A stretch of DNA of 33,042 nucleotides from DAOTTI01 sp034437795 (GTDB taxonomy: Bacteria; Chloroflexota; UBA11872; UBA12225): contig DAOTTI010000294.1 in assembly GCA_034437795.1 (NCBI GenBank), positions 1 to 33,042 on the forward strand, read 5' to 3'. Below, piece after piece: positions 1-7,925 of this stretch. Position numbers and translations under genes: made by a program. Position 1 is the first letter of the stretch. Each line of letters opens with the position of its first letter. Below the pieces are notes generated by a model. That model was given only the letters and a program-made list of their open reading frames with translations, had not been told where the DNA came from and searched no databases.

Positions 1-403
1 GTCTACACCGTGGCCAAGCCGGTGGCCCTGGACACTGGTGCTCCTCGTGCGGGGGGTGGGTGCTTGGCCCGCTGGATCCGGGACAGGCAGGGGGACAGTA
101 TCTGTACTCCGACGCCTACGGGGCCAGCGGCCGTGCGTGTGCGGCAGCCACTGGCAGGTTATTCGTCTCCACGTAGTAGAGTGGTCGAGCTCCTGTGAAC
201 ACTGGGTTCCACTGAACATGCGACGCTGGGGTGCCTCTTCACACCGCGCTGGCGCCCCGCCGGAGGCGTCGTCTCTCTGGCGACTATACTCCGCCAGAGC
301 GGGACGTACTGGACCGTTGGTGCTGATCGCGTCACTCCCGGCCCAGAGTGCGCTCTGGCCAGGCTCGATTTGCAGGAGGGGCCCTGGCAGCAAGGAGGGT
401 GCT
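1..403. other. no recognisable gene
   Basis: Open frames here translate to low-complexity Arg/Gly/Ala/Pro sequence with no motif I recognise. A frame open from base 1 to 198 could be the tail of a gene that begins left of the window, but its sequence gives no support for that. The stretch ends with the ribosome binding site of the truncated lipoprotein gene at 404. Confidence 0.5.
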
Positions 404-661
404 GTGCTGACACTCCAACGCGTGACGACACGCTGGACACGGCGGTGGGTGGTACGCCTCGGCGCGTGGGCCGGGGCCGCGACGGCGCTACCCGCGTGCA
501 CGGTGGGACCCCGCGAGGAGCCGGCGGCAGGGGCGCCGGGGCTGCGCTCCGGCGTGACGGTCACGTTCCAGTCGGACCTCCGCCCGGTCTGGACTGGTGA
601 GAGACCGCCGCGCGAGGCCGCCGAGGCCACTGTCCGCGCGGTGGATGTGCTACTCCGCTGA
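404..661 (+). pseudogene. truncated solute-binding lipoprotein (N-terminal remnant)
   Basis: A GTG start at 404 lies five bases after a strong AAGGAGG (392-398). The 85-residue product begins with an Arg-rich n-region (residues 8-15), a hydrophobic stretch and a lipobox-like LPAC near residue 32, then a Gly/Ala linker and VTVTFQSDL. That is the order found at the start of family 1 ABC solute-binding lipoproteins, four intact copies of which lie in this window. The frame then runs into unrelated sequence and stops at 659-661, whereas the family is about 430-480 residues long. I read it as the stump of a fifth binding-protein gene; the rest is not seen downstream. A short genuine lipoprotein is a less likely alternative. 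Confidence 0.5.
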
Positions 662-1037
662 GGCCCCGCGGCTACCGCCCCGCGCCCGCGTCAGGGTCAG
701 CCGCAGCCGCGCACCCACAGGCACGGGCCGGCCATCTGGCCTGGAGGGCGTGGCCCAGGCAGACCACGGCGCAGCCGCAGGCGCGGGGCCGGCCAGATCC
801 AGGCCAGGTCCAGACCGGGTCCAGGCCAGGTCCAGACCAGGTCCAGGCAGATCCAACGGACCGGGCACCGCGGCGCCGACAGCGACCACGTACTGGGCTC
901 ATAGCAGGTCCGCGTGTAGGGGCCGTGCACGCCTCCAGATTTCACTGCCGGGTATGGCCGCATCCAGGGCAGGCGATGCACTGGCGCTGCCCCTGGCGGA
1001 CGACGCCATTGCCCTCTGGCCTCACGGCGGGACCGCT
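662..1037. other. gene-free stretch with short tandem repeat
   Basis: No convincing reading frame. It contains the imperfect 22-bp tandem repeat at 791-854, listed separately. The remainder is GC-rich sequence between the lipoprotein stump and the 3' end of the sialidase-like gene. Confidence 0.5.
791..854. repeat. imperfect 22-bp tandem repeat
   Basis: Two 22-bp units (801-822 and 823-844) differ at one base. They are flanked by two diverged half units (791-800 and 845-854). Each unit is itself built from CCAGGTC/CCAGACC-like steps, so the block looks like slippage expansion of a 5-6 base motif. Confidence 0.75.
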
Positions 1038-2159
1038 TTAGGGCGTGAAGATGGTGGCGGCGATGTGGCGCACGCCGCCGTGGCACTGCACCGGGTCATC
1101 GCGTCGGTTAAAGTAGTAGGTCACCAGGACGCGCCCGCCGCCCAGCTTCACCGTGCGCGGATAGCCCAGGTCAGGCGAGCCCCCGTCGTCGCGGAGCACG
1201 AGCTCTGGCCCCCAGGTGCGGCCCCCGTCTTCCGAGAGGCGCGCTCGGATGCCGTACGGTACGGCGCGGCGCCCGTAGACGGCGAGCACGCGCCCGTCTT
1301 CCAGCAGCGTCAGGTGCGTCGGTCCGCCCCAGTCGCTCGGCCGCGAAAGAAACCGCCAGGTCCGGCCGCCATCGTCCGACTCGAACACCTCCGGCCAGGC
1401 GTTGCGCCCGTTGAGCTGGCAGCGCAGCGCCGCCAGGATGCGTCCATTCGGTAGCGGCACCGGGCTGGCGTAGTAACGGTTGACGAAGCCGACATCCGGC
1501 GAGGCGGCGATGAGGGACGAGTAGTAGTTCCAGGTCAGCCCCCGGTCGGGCGAGGCGTAGACCGCGACAAAGCGCGTCGGTGGCCAAGCGGCGAGACCGG
1601 TGCCCCGCCCGCGGTGGCGGACGGTGACGAAGAGCAGGACCAGCCCGTCTGGCCGCACCACGTAGTCCGGCTTGACCTGCACCCATCCGAAACCGAAGTC
1701 GGGCATGCGGTAGGGGCCCTCCCAGGTGCGCCCGCGGTCGCGCGAGTACTGCACGTACCCCACGTGCGCCGCGCCCTCGGGCGGGATGCCGAACCCAGCC
1801 GTCAGGCAGAAGTCCGGCGCGGTCCAGTCCAGCGGGGTGGCGGGAGCCACGGGTGCGTCATCGGCCAGTAGCCGGCGCTCGATCTCGCGGCGAGTGCCCC
1901 ACGAGCGCAGCGACGTCAGCGGCCAGGAGCGCCCGCCATCGGTCGAGCGCAGGGTGACGTATTCGCCCCCTATGGCGTCGACCACGCGGTGTTGGAGCTG
2001 CTCCGGCTGCTCGTAGGGGCAGGGGCCACGGCAGAAGCCGGCCAGCACCTCACCGCCGGGGAAGGCCCAGAGGCCGTGATTGAAGGGCCAGCCGGCGAAG
2101 TGCCCGCGGTCATAGTAGATGACAACATGCTCGGCATCCCGCGGCCGTTCAGCGGACAT
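1038..2159 (-). CDS. sialidase-like Asp-box (BNR) repeat protein
   Basis: The 373-residue product has five Asp-box motifs of the form S-x-D-x-G-x-T/S-W, at about residues 72-79, 139-146, 203-210, 261-268 and 309-316. Regular spacing of such boxes marks the six-bladed beta-propeller of the sialidase/neuraminidase superfamily, which hydrolyses or binds glycans. I start it at ATG 2159, eight bases after GGAGGG; the frame is open upstream to 2306 but that part is low-complexity. No signal peptide or membrane segment is visible, so it is probably cytoplasmic unless exported by another route. Its neighbours are sugar-type binding proteins and an oxidoreductase, which suits glycan breakdown. Asp boxes also occur in non-enzymatic propellers, and I did not identify the Arg triad of true sialidases, so substrate and activity are open. 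Confidence 0.8.
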   Translation of the reverse strand: MSAERPRDAEHVVIYYDRGHFAGWPFNHGLWAFPGGEVLAGFCRGPCPYEQPEQLQHRVVDAIGGEYVTLRSTDGGRSWPLTSLRSWGTRREIERRLLADDAPVAPATPLDWTAPDFCLTAGFGIPPEGAAHVGYVQYSRDRGRTWEGPYRMPDFGFGWVQVKPDYVVRPDGLVLLFVTVRHRGRGTGLAAWPPTRFVAVYASPDRGLTWNYYSSLIAASPDVGFVNRYYASPVPLPNGRILAALRCQLNGRNAWPEVFESDDGGRTWRFLSRPSDWGGPTHLTLLEDGRVLAVYGRRAVPYGIRARLSEDGGRTWGPELVLRDDGGSPDLGYPRTVKLGGGRVLVTYYFNRRDDPVQCHGGVRHIAATIFTP

Positions 2160-2540
2160 CAGCCTCGCCCTCCGATCAGCGTCTCCCCGGCCAACTGCAG
2201 GGTACGGCTCCGGCACCGTCCCCGCAAGCAGCGGCCCCGCCACCGCGTTGTGGCCACAATGGCGACGCCAGGGGCGGGCGGGACCATCCCCAGTCCAGCC
2301 CCGCAAGCAGCCGACCCGTGCGCGTCGTCGAGCAAGACCGCTGGGCCCGCTTCGCGACGGCTAAGGCGGGCCCGGGGCACGGCCATGGGCGCGGCCGCGG
2401 TCTGGCGCCCGGTCTGGGAGGTCTGGCGAGATACCGCAAGGCATCTCCCGGAAGCCAGCCCCCACGATTGAAGGATGGTCATCCGCACTTCTCCGATCCG
2501 GCAAGATGAGTAACAGGCCGGCGACCATGGCGTCAACGTC

Positions 2541-3110
2541 ATCGATCGGGCACGCGCAAAAGTTCGGGATACTGCCAGGCCGTGGCTGCCATTCCCCCCT
2601 CCGCGTCGGAGAGGGGGCCAGGGGGTGAGATGTGCCATGGCGGCTGATCCGGATGTGTTGCGCGCATCCTCCTCGATCCGCAGCGAGCAGGCGACGATGG
2701 GGGCCTGGCCGTGCCCGTCGCCCTGGTTGGCGTCGTCCAGCGCCAGGATCTCACCGTATTCACGAGTGGAGCCCTCACCCTCGCCCTCTCCCATCGGGAG
2801 ACGGGACTCTTCGCTGGCCGTGGACAATCCCAGCAAGGAGAACCACACCTGCGAGGGAGCGTTACGGTGCAGGGTGTCACGGAGGATGCAGCAAGGACGC
2901 ACACCAGCGTTCCGTCCGCCAGGGGCACGTAGGCGCCCTCACCGTAGAGGTGCACTGCGTCCTTCGCCACCGCCACCGGCGGGCCCCAGGTCCTGCCGCC
3001 GTCCAGCGAGCGCCACCAGATCGGGGTTCTTGGTGAACCGCCCTGATGAGTGCGAGGCCGTCTACCCGCGGCCGGGCACGGAGGCAAGCGGGCGCGTTGG
3101 TTGGTAGTCA
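2541..3110 (-). pseudogene. broken second Asp-box (sialidase-like) gene
   Basis: On the minus strand, one frame near 3040-2925 reads WWRSLDGGRTWGPP, an Asp box, followed by a typical propeller strand ending DGTLVCVL. The reading then fails. Another frame resumes at about 2757-2640 with GEILALDDANQGDG and a plausible propeller strand. Between them (about 2756-2834) lies a copy of the dispersed CCCTCTCCC palindrome family. I infer a gene related to the neighbour at 1038-2159 that was broken by this repeat and by other changes. No intact frame longer than about 210 codons remains, and the part that survives is a small fraction of the normal length. Confidence 0.6.
2756..2834. repeat. dispersed palindrome family A, copy 1 (in pseudogene)
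   Basis: The order of parts is GTATTCACGAGTGGAGCCC, then CCCTCTCCC facing GGGAGACGGG, then CTTCGCTGGCCGTGGACAATCCCA. The same order occurs at 31341-31416 and, reversed, at 32931-33014. The outer TAGCCTGG ends of the better-preserved copies are worn away here. It separates the two readable pieces of the broken Asp-box gene. Confidence 0.65.
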
Positions 3111-3135
3111 GCCATGAGATAGGGAAAGCGTAGTA

Positions 3136-3205
3136 CGTAATGCGTAATGCGTAATGCGTGAGCAATAACATCGTCCACCATTACGCTTTACGCATTACGC
3201 ATTCG
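3136..3205. repeat. inverted heptamer repeat downstream of binding-protein gene
   Basis: The left arm (3136-3159) holds three tandem GTAATGC heptamers. The right arm (3180-3204) holds the complementary run, TTACGCT then TTACGCA twice. The arms can pair over more than 20 bases around a loop of about 20. The block lies directly 3' of the minus-strand gene that stops at 3209-3211. A hairpin with terminator-like or mRNA-stabilising effect is possible, but no T-run follows on the minus strand. Confidence 0.75.
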
Positions 3206-3208
3206 TTT

Positions 3209-4552
3209 TTACTTCAGCACCTCGTCCAGCCTCTGCTGGGCCAGGCGGGTGTACTCGTTCAGCCCGTCACGGACCGTCGTCTTCTGGGCCCAGATGTCGC
3301 GGATCATCTGGTCGCCCATGGCGCGCACCTCGGCAAACCCGGGGAAGTTAGGCATGGGGATGTAGGTGGGCAGCAGTTCGTAGAAGGGCCACACGTCCGC
3401 GTCGTGCTTGAAGGCGGCCTGGAGCGCGGCCGACTCGATGGTGTGCCGGTACGCGGGGGGCGTCCCTCCCGTCTGGGCGAAGACCAGCCCGGCGTCGGGG
3501 CGCGTGCCCCACACCGCGGCCAGCAGGGCCGCCTGCTGCTTGCGGGCGTCCTTGTTCTTGAAGACGGCAAAGCCGTAGGACTCGCCGTGGGTGAAGTTCT
3601 TCTTGTCCCGGTTCTTCGGCCCCAGCGGGTAGAAGCAGGTGCCGAACTGGGTGCCCTGGCTGCGATAGAGGGGCACGCGGGCGGCGACGGCAAACTGGAA
3701 GACCACTTTGCCCTCGGGCAGCTTCTCGGAGTAGCCCCCGCTGGGCGAGCCATCGTGGGCGCGCATCAGCCCCTGGCGGATCAGCTGCAGCTGGAACTCC
3801 AGGGCCTCCACCGCCTCGGGACTGTTGTAGCTGAATTTGGTCCCGTCCTGGCTGATGAAGCGGTGGCCGTTGTTGAGCACCAGCATGCCGGTCCGCGAGT
3901 AGGACCACTGGTCGTCGTACCCCGTCACCTCCGGTGGCCGGCTCGCCTTGCGGCAGTAGTCGAGAAACTGCTCCCAGGTCCAGTTCCTGGGCGGCGGTGC
4001 CGCCAGCCCGGCCCGCTTGAGGAACTCCGGCTGGTAATAGAGGCTGAAGTAGCTGCTGTACAGCGGCACAGCGAAAAGCTTGCCCTTCCAGGTGAAGCCG
4101 TTGGCGATCTCGGGGTAGAGGGCGGCCCGCGCCTGCTTCCAGTCCGCGTTCCCCTTCAGTTCGGCGTCGATGTCCACCGTTGCGCCCTGGCGGAACAGTG
4201 CGGACAGGTTGAAGTGGAAGCCGTCCACCAGGTCCGGCGGCGTCCCCGCGGTGAGGGCGGCGGTCACCTTTTCAAGATTGTTCCCGCCAGTGGACGTGAC
4301 GGTGATGCCGTGGGGGTTCTGGGCGGTGAACTGCTGCATCACCTTCTCTTTGGCCATCCCCTCCGGGTGGGTCAGCGCATTCTGGATCCAGTGCTCCACG
4401 GTTACACCCTTCAGTTCCAGCGGCTTCGGGGCGGACGACAACTCGCCCCCGCCGCGCGTGGCGCAGGCCGCCAGGAGCCCCACCGCGCCGCTGGCCGTGA
4501 TGCCGGCCGCCCCCAGCGCCAGCCGGCGCCGACTGAGTAATGCGGTGGCCAT
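3209..4552 (-). CDS. ABC transporter solute-binding lipoprotein, family 1
   Basis: A 447-residue extracytoplasmic binding protein, probably for a carbohydrate. The N-terminus reads SRRRLALGA, a twin-arginine type signal, then a hydrophobic core and a lipobox LAAC with Cys30, so it should be exported folded and lipid-anchored. The mature part has the family 1 layout, with TAGTPPDLV near residue 105, FAVPLYSSYFSLYYQ in the middle and a Trp/Tyr-rich C-terminal half. ATG 4552 is chosen because AGGAGG ends nine bases upstream; the frame extends to a TTG at 4570 that overlaps that site. It follows the FAD oxidoreductase by 65 bases on the same strand, with two 18-bp direct repeats in the gap. No permease or ATPase gene is near. 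Ligand unknown. Confidence 0.9.
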   Translation of the reverse strand: MATALLSRRRLALGAAGITASGAVGLLAACATRGGGELSSAPKPLELKGVTVEHWIQNALTHPEGMAKEKVMQQFTAQNPHGITVTSTGGNNLEKVTAALTAGTPPDLVDGFHFNLSALFRQGATVDIDAELKGNADWKQARAALYPEIANGFTWKGKLFAVPLYSSYFSLYYQPEFLKRAGLAAPPPRNWTWEQFLDYCRKASRPPEVTGYDDQWSYSRTGMLVLNNGHRFISQDGTKFSYNSPEAVEALEFQLQLIRQGLMRAHDGSPSGGYSEKLPEGKVVFQFAVAARVPLYRSQGTQFGTCFYPLGPKNRDKKNFTHGESYGFAVFKNKDARKQQAALLAAVWGTRPDAGLVFAQTGGTPPAYRHTIESAALQAAFKHDADVWPFYELLPTYIPMPNFPGFAEVRAMGDQMIRDIWAQKTTVRDGLNEYTRLAQQRLDEVLK

Positions 4553-4569
4553 GATCTCATGCCTCCTCA

Positions 4570-4609
4570 ATTGCTGTGGCGAACCTCAATGATTGCTATA
4601 GCGAACCTC
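4570..4609. repeat. 18-bp direct repeat in the leader of a binding-protein gene
   Basis: ATTGCTGTGGCGAACCTC (4570-4587) and ATTGCTATAGCGAACCTC (4592-4609) differ at two bases and are set 22 bp apart, two turns of the helix. They fill the 65-base gap between the oxidoreductase stop and the binding-protein ribosome site. The spacing suits a regulator bound on one DNA face, or a repeated RNA leader element. This is inferred from position only. Confidence 0.6.
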
Positions 4610-4617
4610 TATCGCTT

Positions 4618-5991
4618 TCAGTCGGCGGGCCGGAAGTCGACGATGGCCCCATCGGCCAGGAGCGCCTCCCGCAAGGCGGCGGGATCGACGTCACGGAAGG
4701 CTAGGCCTTCCCGCACCGCCAGGGCCGCCGCCAGGCCGGCGGCGTGGCCCATGGCGTAGCAGGGGGCCTGCTCGCGCAGCGGGCCGAGCACCTCCCGCTC
4801 CACGCTGATCGCCCGCCCCGGGCAGATCACGTTCAGCACTGGGCGGGGCACCATCACCCGATAGGGGATGGGCGTGTCGCTCCGCTTGCGCCGGACCTCT
4901 TGCATCGGCTGGTAGCTGGGGCGCTTTGGATCCGGCAGGTCCCAGCCGTAGCCGGAGTAGCCGATGGTGTCGGGGAAGTCGGCGCCCTCCATCAGGTCCT
5001 GCACCCGCAGCACGAAGTCGCCTACGATGCGCCGCGTCTCGCGGATGCCCAGCACCGGCGCCACCAGCTTCAGCTGCGCGTCCTGGAAGCCCGGGAAGTA
5101 CCGGCGCAGCAGCGCCAGCAGCCGGTGCACCTCGCGCCGGCCCTGCATCAGGCCACGGCTGATCGAGCGCCCGTCGGTGCCGTCCACGTCCGTGATGCGC
5201 GTGGTGTTGATCATCAGCGTGCCCTTGTGCGTAAGCTGCACGCTGATGAAGATCTCATACGGGAAGGGCCACTCGCCCCGGTCACGAAGCTCCTGGATCA
5301 ACTCGCGGAAGCGCGGCGAGTCCGTGGCGTCGATCGCGGCGGCCAGCGCGTCCTGGTCCACATGGTCGACGTGGAAGATGAGCGTGGCGGGGGTCATCAG
5401 GCCGTCGTCCTCCCGCCCCTTCGTTACCTCACAGCCGGCGCGCGCCGCCACGTCGGCGTCGCCGGTGGCGTCCACCACCGCTGTGGCCGGCACCGTGAAG
5501 AGCCCGCTCTTGTTGAACAGCACCACGTGCGTCACCCGGCTATCCGCCACCACGGCATCCACGAACTGGGTGAAGAAGAGCACTTCGACACCGGCCTCGA
5601 GCAGCTTCTCGTCCAGAAGCGCGGCGTAGAGGTACGGGTCCACCGGCACGCCTGCGCCCAGCGCGCCCTTGTGCCACCCGTGGGGCTGGTACTTCCCGCT
5701 CCAGTCGATCGTCCGCGGATCGATCGCCCCGCCGCGGCGCACCAACTCCTCCGTGATCTCTTGGAAGATCCCGCCCACGAGCTGATGCCGATTGTCAGGC
5801 GTCCGCCCGCCCAGCAGGTGACTCACGCCGGCGCTGGTGGTCACACCGCCCAGTTGGCCCTGAGCCTCTACCAACAGCACCCGCAGCCCTGCCCGCCGCG
5901 CCGCCAGCGCTGCGGGGACGCCGGATGGCCCTCCGCCGCAGACCACCAGGTCATATGGTTCCCAGACCGGTAGCTCCTTCGCGTATTTCAT
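4618..5991 (-). CDS. FAD-dependent oxidoreductase (FAD_oxidored family)
   Basis: A 457-residue flavoprotein. The N-terminus has the dinucleotide fold LVVCGGGPSG (GGGPSG at residues 19-24) with the ribose-binding acid in LLVEAQ (Glu42) and LGG at 47-49. The C-terminal part has GRAIS, then a Cys/Gly/Ala-rich helix ending GHAAGLAAALAV, typical of the FAD_oxidored family, often found beside sugar ABC genes and sometimes annotated as xanthan lyase-like. Substrate unknown; no signal peptide, so cytoplasmic. The start is uncertain: ATG 5991 and an in-frame GTG at 6000 both lie inside an 11-bp repeat array, and no ribosome binding site is visible. It sits between two binding-protein genes on the same strand, so oxidation of an imported sugar or related compound is a reasonable guess. 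Confidence 0.85.
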   Translation of the reverse strand: MKYAKELPVWEPYDLVVCGGGPSGVPAALAARRAGLRVLLVEAQGQLGGVTTSAGVSHLLGGRTPDNRHQLVGGIFQEITEELVRRGGAIDPRTIDWSGKYQPHGWHKGALGAGVPVDPYLYAALLDEKLLEAGVEVLFFTQFVDAVVADSRVTHVVLFNKSGLFTVPATAVVDATGDADVAARAGCEVTKGREDDGLMTPATLIFHVDHVDQDALAAAIDATDSPRFRELIQELRDRGEWPFPYEIFISVQLTHKGTLMINTTRITDVDGTDGRSISRGLMQGRREVHRLLALLRRYFPGFQDAQLKLVAPVLGIRETRRIVGDFVLRVQDLMEGADFPDTIGYSGYGWDLPDPKRPSYQPMQEVRRKRSDTPIPYRVMVPRPVLNVICPGRAISVEREVLGPLREQAPCYAMGHAAGLAAALAVREGLAFRDVDPAALREALLADGAIVDFRPAD

Positions 5992-6272
5992 GGTGATCAC
6001 GTGGTGGTCAGGTGGCGATCAGGTGGTGATCACGTGGTGGTCAGGTAGTGACAAGGTGGTGACAAGGTGGTGATCTTCTCCTGCGACTTGACCACGACTT
6101 GACGACAACGTGATCAGACATGCGATGAACTTGAGAACAACGATATCAACTTGACAACAACGTGATCATCACCTGATCACGAGGCGCGGAGCACCTGGAT
6201 CACCACTTGATCACCACCTGACTATTACCTGATCACCGCGAGCGGAGCGAGCGGATCGCCACCTGATCACCC
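5990..6272. repeat. 11-bp repeat array with inverted arms, filling the gap between two genes
   Basis: From 5990 eight 11-bp units follow without gap to 6077, variants of GTGGTGATCAG. A middle part (about 6088-6165) has looser units such as CTTGACNACNACGTGATCA. From about 6190 to 6272 the units run in the opposite sense (CCACCTGATCA). The left and right arms are complementary and could form a very large stem. The first unit contains the start codon of the oxidoreductase, and the array ends at the stop codon of the binding-protein gene (6273). Units are too short and have no spacers, so this is not CRISPR. Confidence 0.85.
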
Positions 6273-7724
6273 TCACTTCACTCCCGCCCAGAACTCGTCC
6301 AGCAAGCGCTGCCCCTCACGCTGGGCGAACGCCACCGCCTCCTTCGGTGCCGCCCCCGCGTACACGTCCAGCAAGACCTTGGCGGTCAGCTTGTCGATCT
6401 CAGGATCCATCGGCGTCGTCGGCGCCAACGTGTCCGTCGCCAGCGCCTGCTTGATCACCTCCCAGTGCGGCAGGGCCTTCAGCGTCGGCGACTCGTTCAC
6501 TGCCTTGATCGGTGACGGCCGCACCTGCTGCACCATGAACCTGCCACCGCCCTCCACCGACGCCGAGAGGTACTGCAGCAGCAGCCACGACTCGTGGGGC
6601 GCTGGCACCCCCTTGGGGATGGCGTTCGCCCAGCCGCCGCGCACGATGCCCCGCGCCCCGTTCTGGCTCCCCCGCGGCAGCAGCCCGATCCCATACTGGA
6701 ACTCCGGCACCAGGGCCGCGTTGGCCGGCAGGGAGTGGTTCGTCACGTACATTGCCCGCTCGCCGCTGAGCAGCGCCTGGTGGGTGTTCTTGCGGGCCCG
6801 CCCGAAGAACTCCGCCACCGCATCCTTGCCGCCATTCTGGCGCAGCACCTGGAGCATCCAATCCAGCATCCCTGCCGCCTGGGGGCTGTCGAACAGCAGC
6901 GTCCGCCCATCCTCCGAGCAGTACGTGCCACCGTTGGCCATCAGCCAGGCGGTAAAGTACGAGTTGAATGTCCCCGCGTCGTACGCGCCGGGATCGAAGC
7001 CGATCCGCTCGATGCGCCCGTCGCTGCCCCGCTTCAGCAGCCGGGCGACGTCGCGCGTCACCTCGTCCCACGTCTGCGGCGGCCGGGCCACGTCCAGCCC
7101 TGCCTCACGGAAGTGCGCCTGGTTGTAGAAGAGCAGATACCAGGCCCCCGCGGCCGCGGCCGGCAGCGCGTACGTCTTGCCCAAGAACTGGCTCGACTTC
7201 AGCTCGTTCTCGTAGTAGATGCTGCGGTCGAACTTGTCCCGCGCCAGGTAGGGGTCGAGCACCGTCAGGCTGTTCTTGGCGGCGAACCCCGGCATGTTGC
7301 TCCGCCACAGCATCGTCACGTCTGGTGGCTCGCCCCCGGCCAGCGCCGTGATCAGCGCCTGGTGGATCTCGCCGTTGCTGCGCACCTGCTCGGCCTTCAC
7401 CTGCGGGTGCCTGGCGGAGAAGTCGGCCATGAGCTGCTCCAGCTGGGGCGTGAACGGCGCGCCCCAGGTGTGGACGTAGCGTAGCGAGACCGGGCCCTTG
7501 CTTGGCGGCGCCGCCTCCCCCGCCGTCCCGCCACTACTGCCCACCGCGCAGGCCGCCAGGAGTGACGCCCCGGCGCCGGCCGCCCCCACCATCAGGGCCC
7601 GCCGCGTCCACCGCGCTGCCGACGGCCGCCGGCTGTCGAGGGGCTCTGTCGCCCGATCCCGCCGATCCCGTAGCTGGGGTGGCACCCGCAGGCTTCCGTC
7701 CCCGGCACTTGCGTTCGTGGTCAT
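6273..7724 (-). CDS. ABC transporter solute-binding lipoprotein, family 1
   Basis: A 483-residue family 1 binding protein with an unusually long, charged N-terminal tail (about 38 residues) before the twin-arginine signal TRRALMVGA and the lipobox LAAC (Cys59). The mature protein shows LRYVHTWG at its start, ALAGGEPPDV near residue 130, and YLLFYNQAHFREAG and PQTWDEV of the hinge region, all typical of sugar-binding members. ATG 7724 is used because AAGGAG lies five bases upstream; a GTG directly before it is too close. It follows the GntR regulator gene and precedes the oxidoreductase on the same strand, so it is a likely target of that regulator. Its transport partners are not in the window. 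Ligand unknown. Confidence 0.9.
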   Translation of the reverse strand: MTTNASAGDGSLRVPPQLRDRRDRATEPLDSRRPSAARWTRRALMVGAAGAGASLLAACAVGSSGGTAGEAAPPSKGPVSLRYVHTWGAPFTPQLEQLMADFSARHPQVKAEQVRSNGEIHQALITALAGGEPPDVTMLWRSNMPGFAAKNSLTVLDPYLARDKFDRSIYYENELKSSQFLGKTYALPAAAAGAWYLLFYNQAHFREAGLDVARPPQTWDEVTRDVARLLKRGSDGRIERIGFDPGAYDAGTFNSYFTAWLMANGGTYCSEDGRTLLFDSPQAAGMLDWMLQVLRQNGGKDAVAEFFGRARKNTHQALLSGERAMYVTNHSLPANAALVPEFQYGIGLLPRGSQNGARGIVRGGWANAIPKGVPAPHESWLLLQYLSASVEGGGRFMVQQVRPSPIKAVNESPTLKALPHWEVIKQALATDTLAPTTPMDPEIDKLTAKVLLDVYAGAAPKEAVAFAQREGQRLLDEFWAGVK

Positions 7725-7774
7725 CACCGCTCCTTCGTGTGTCCGCTCGCTCCATGCCTGCGACCCGTCCCCCC

Positions 7775-7925
7775 TCCCTACTCGTTCCTCCCGGGTCCTT
7801 ACTTGCGATAGTGCTCTACGCTTGTCAGTGACTCCCTACTCCTTCTCGCTCCTTGCTCCTCGCTCGTCGCCCGTCCGCAACTCCTTACTCGCTTCTAGCT
7901 ACTCGCTCCTCGCTCCTGGTCCCGG
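7775..7925. repeat. degenerate CTACTCGCTCCT-type simple repeat
   Basis: The gap between the binding-protein start and the regulator stop is filled by diverged runs of ACTCGCTCCT, CTCCTTGCTCCTCGCTC and similar. On the minus strand this reads as GAGTAGC/GAGGAGC heptamer-like steps. The same GAGTAGC heptamer occurs twice in tandem at 32857-32870. The array runs into the 3' end of the regulator gene and supplies its last codons (ARSE-stop). Confidence 0.7.

Noticed and set aside
3158..4540. 460-codon open frame on the plus strand
   Set aside because: Antisense to a clear solute-binding protein with signal, lipobox and ribosome site.
5990..6272. CRISPR array
   Set aside because: Units are 11 bp, contiguous and degenerate, with no unique spacers and no cas genes nearby.
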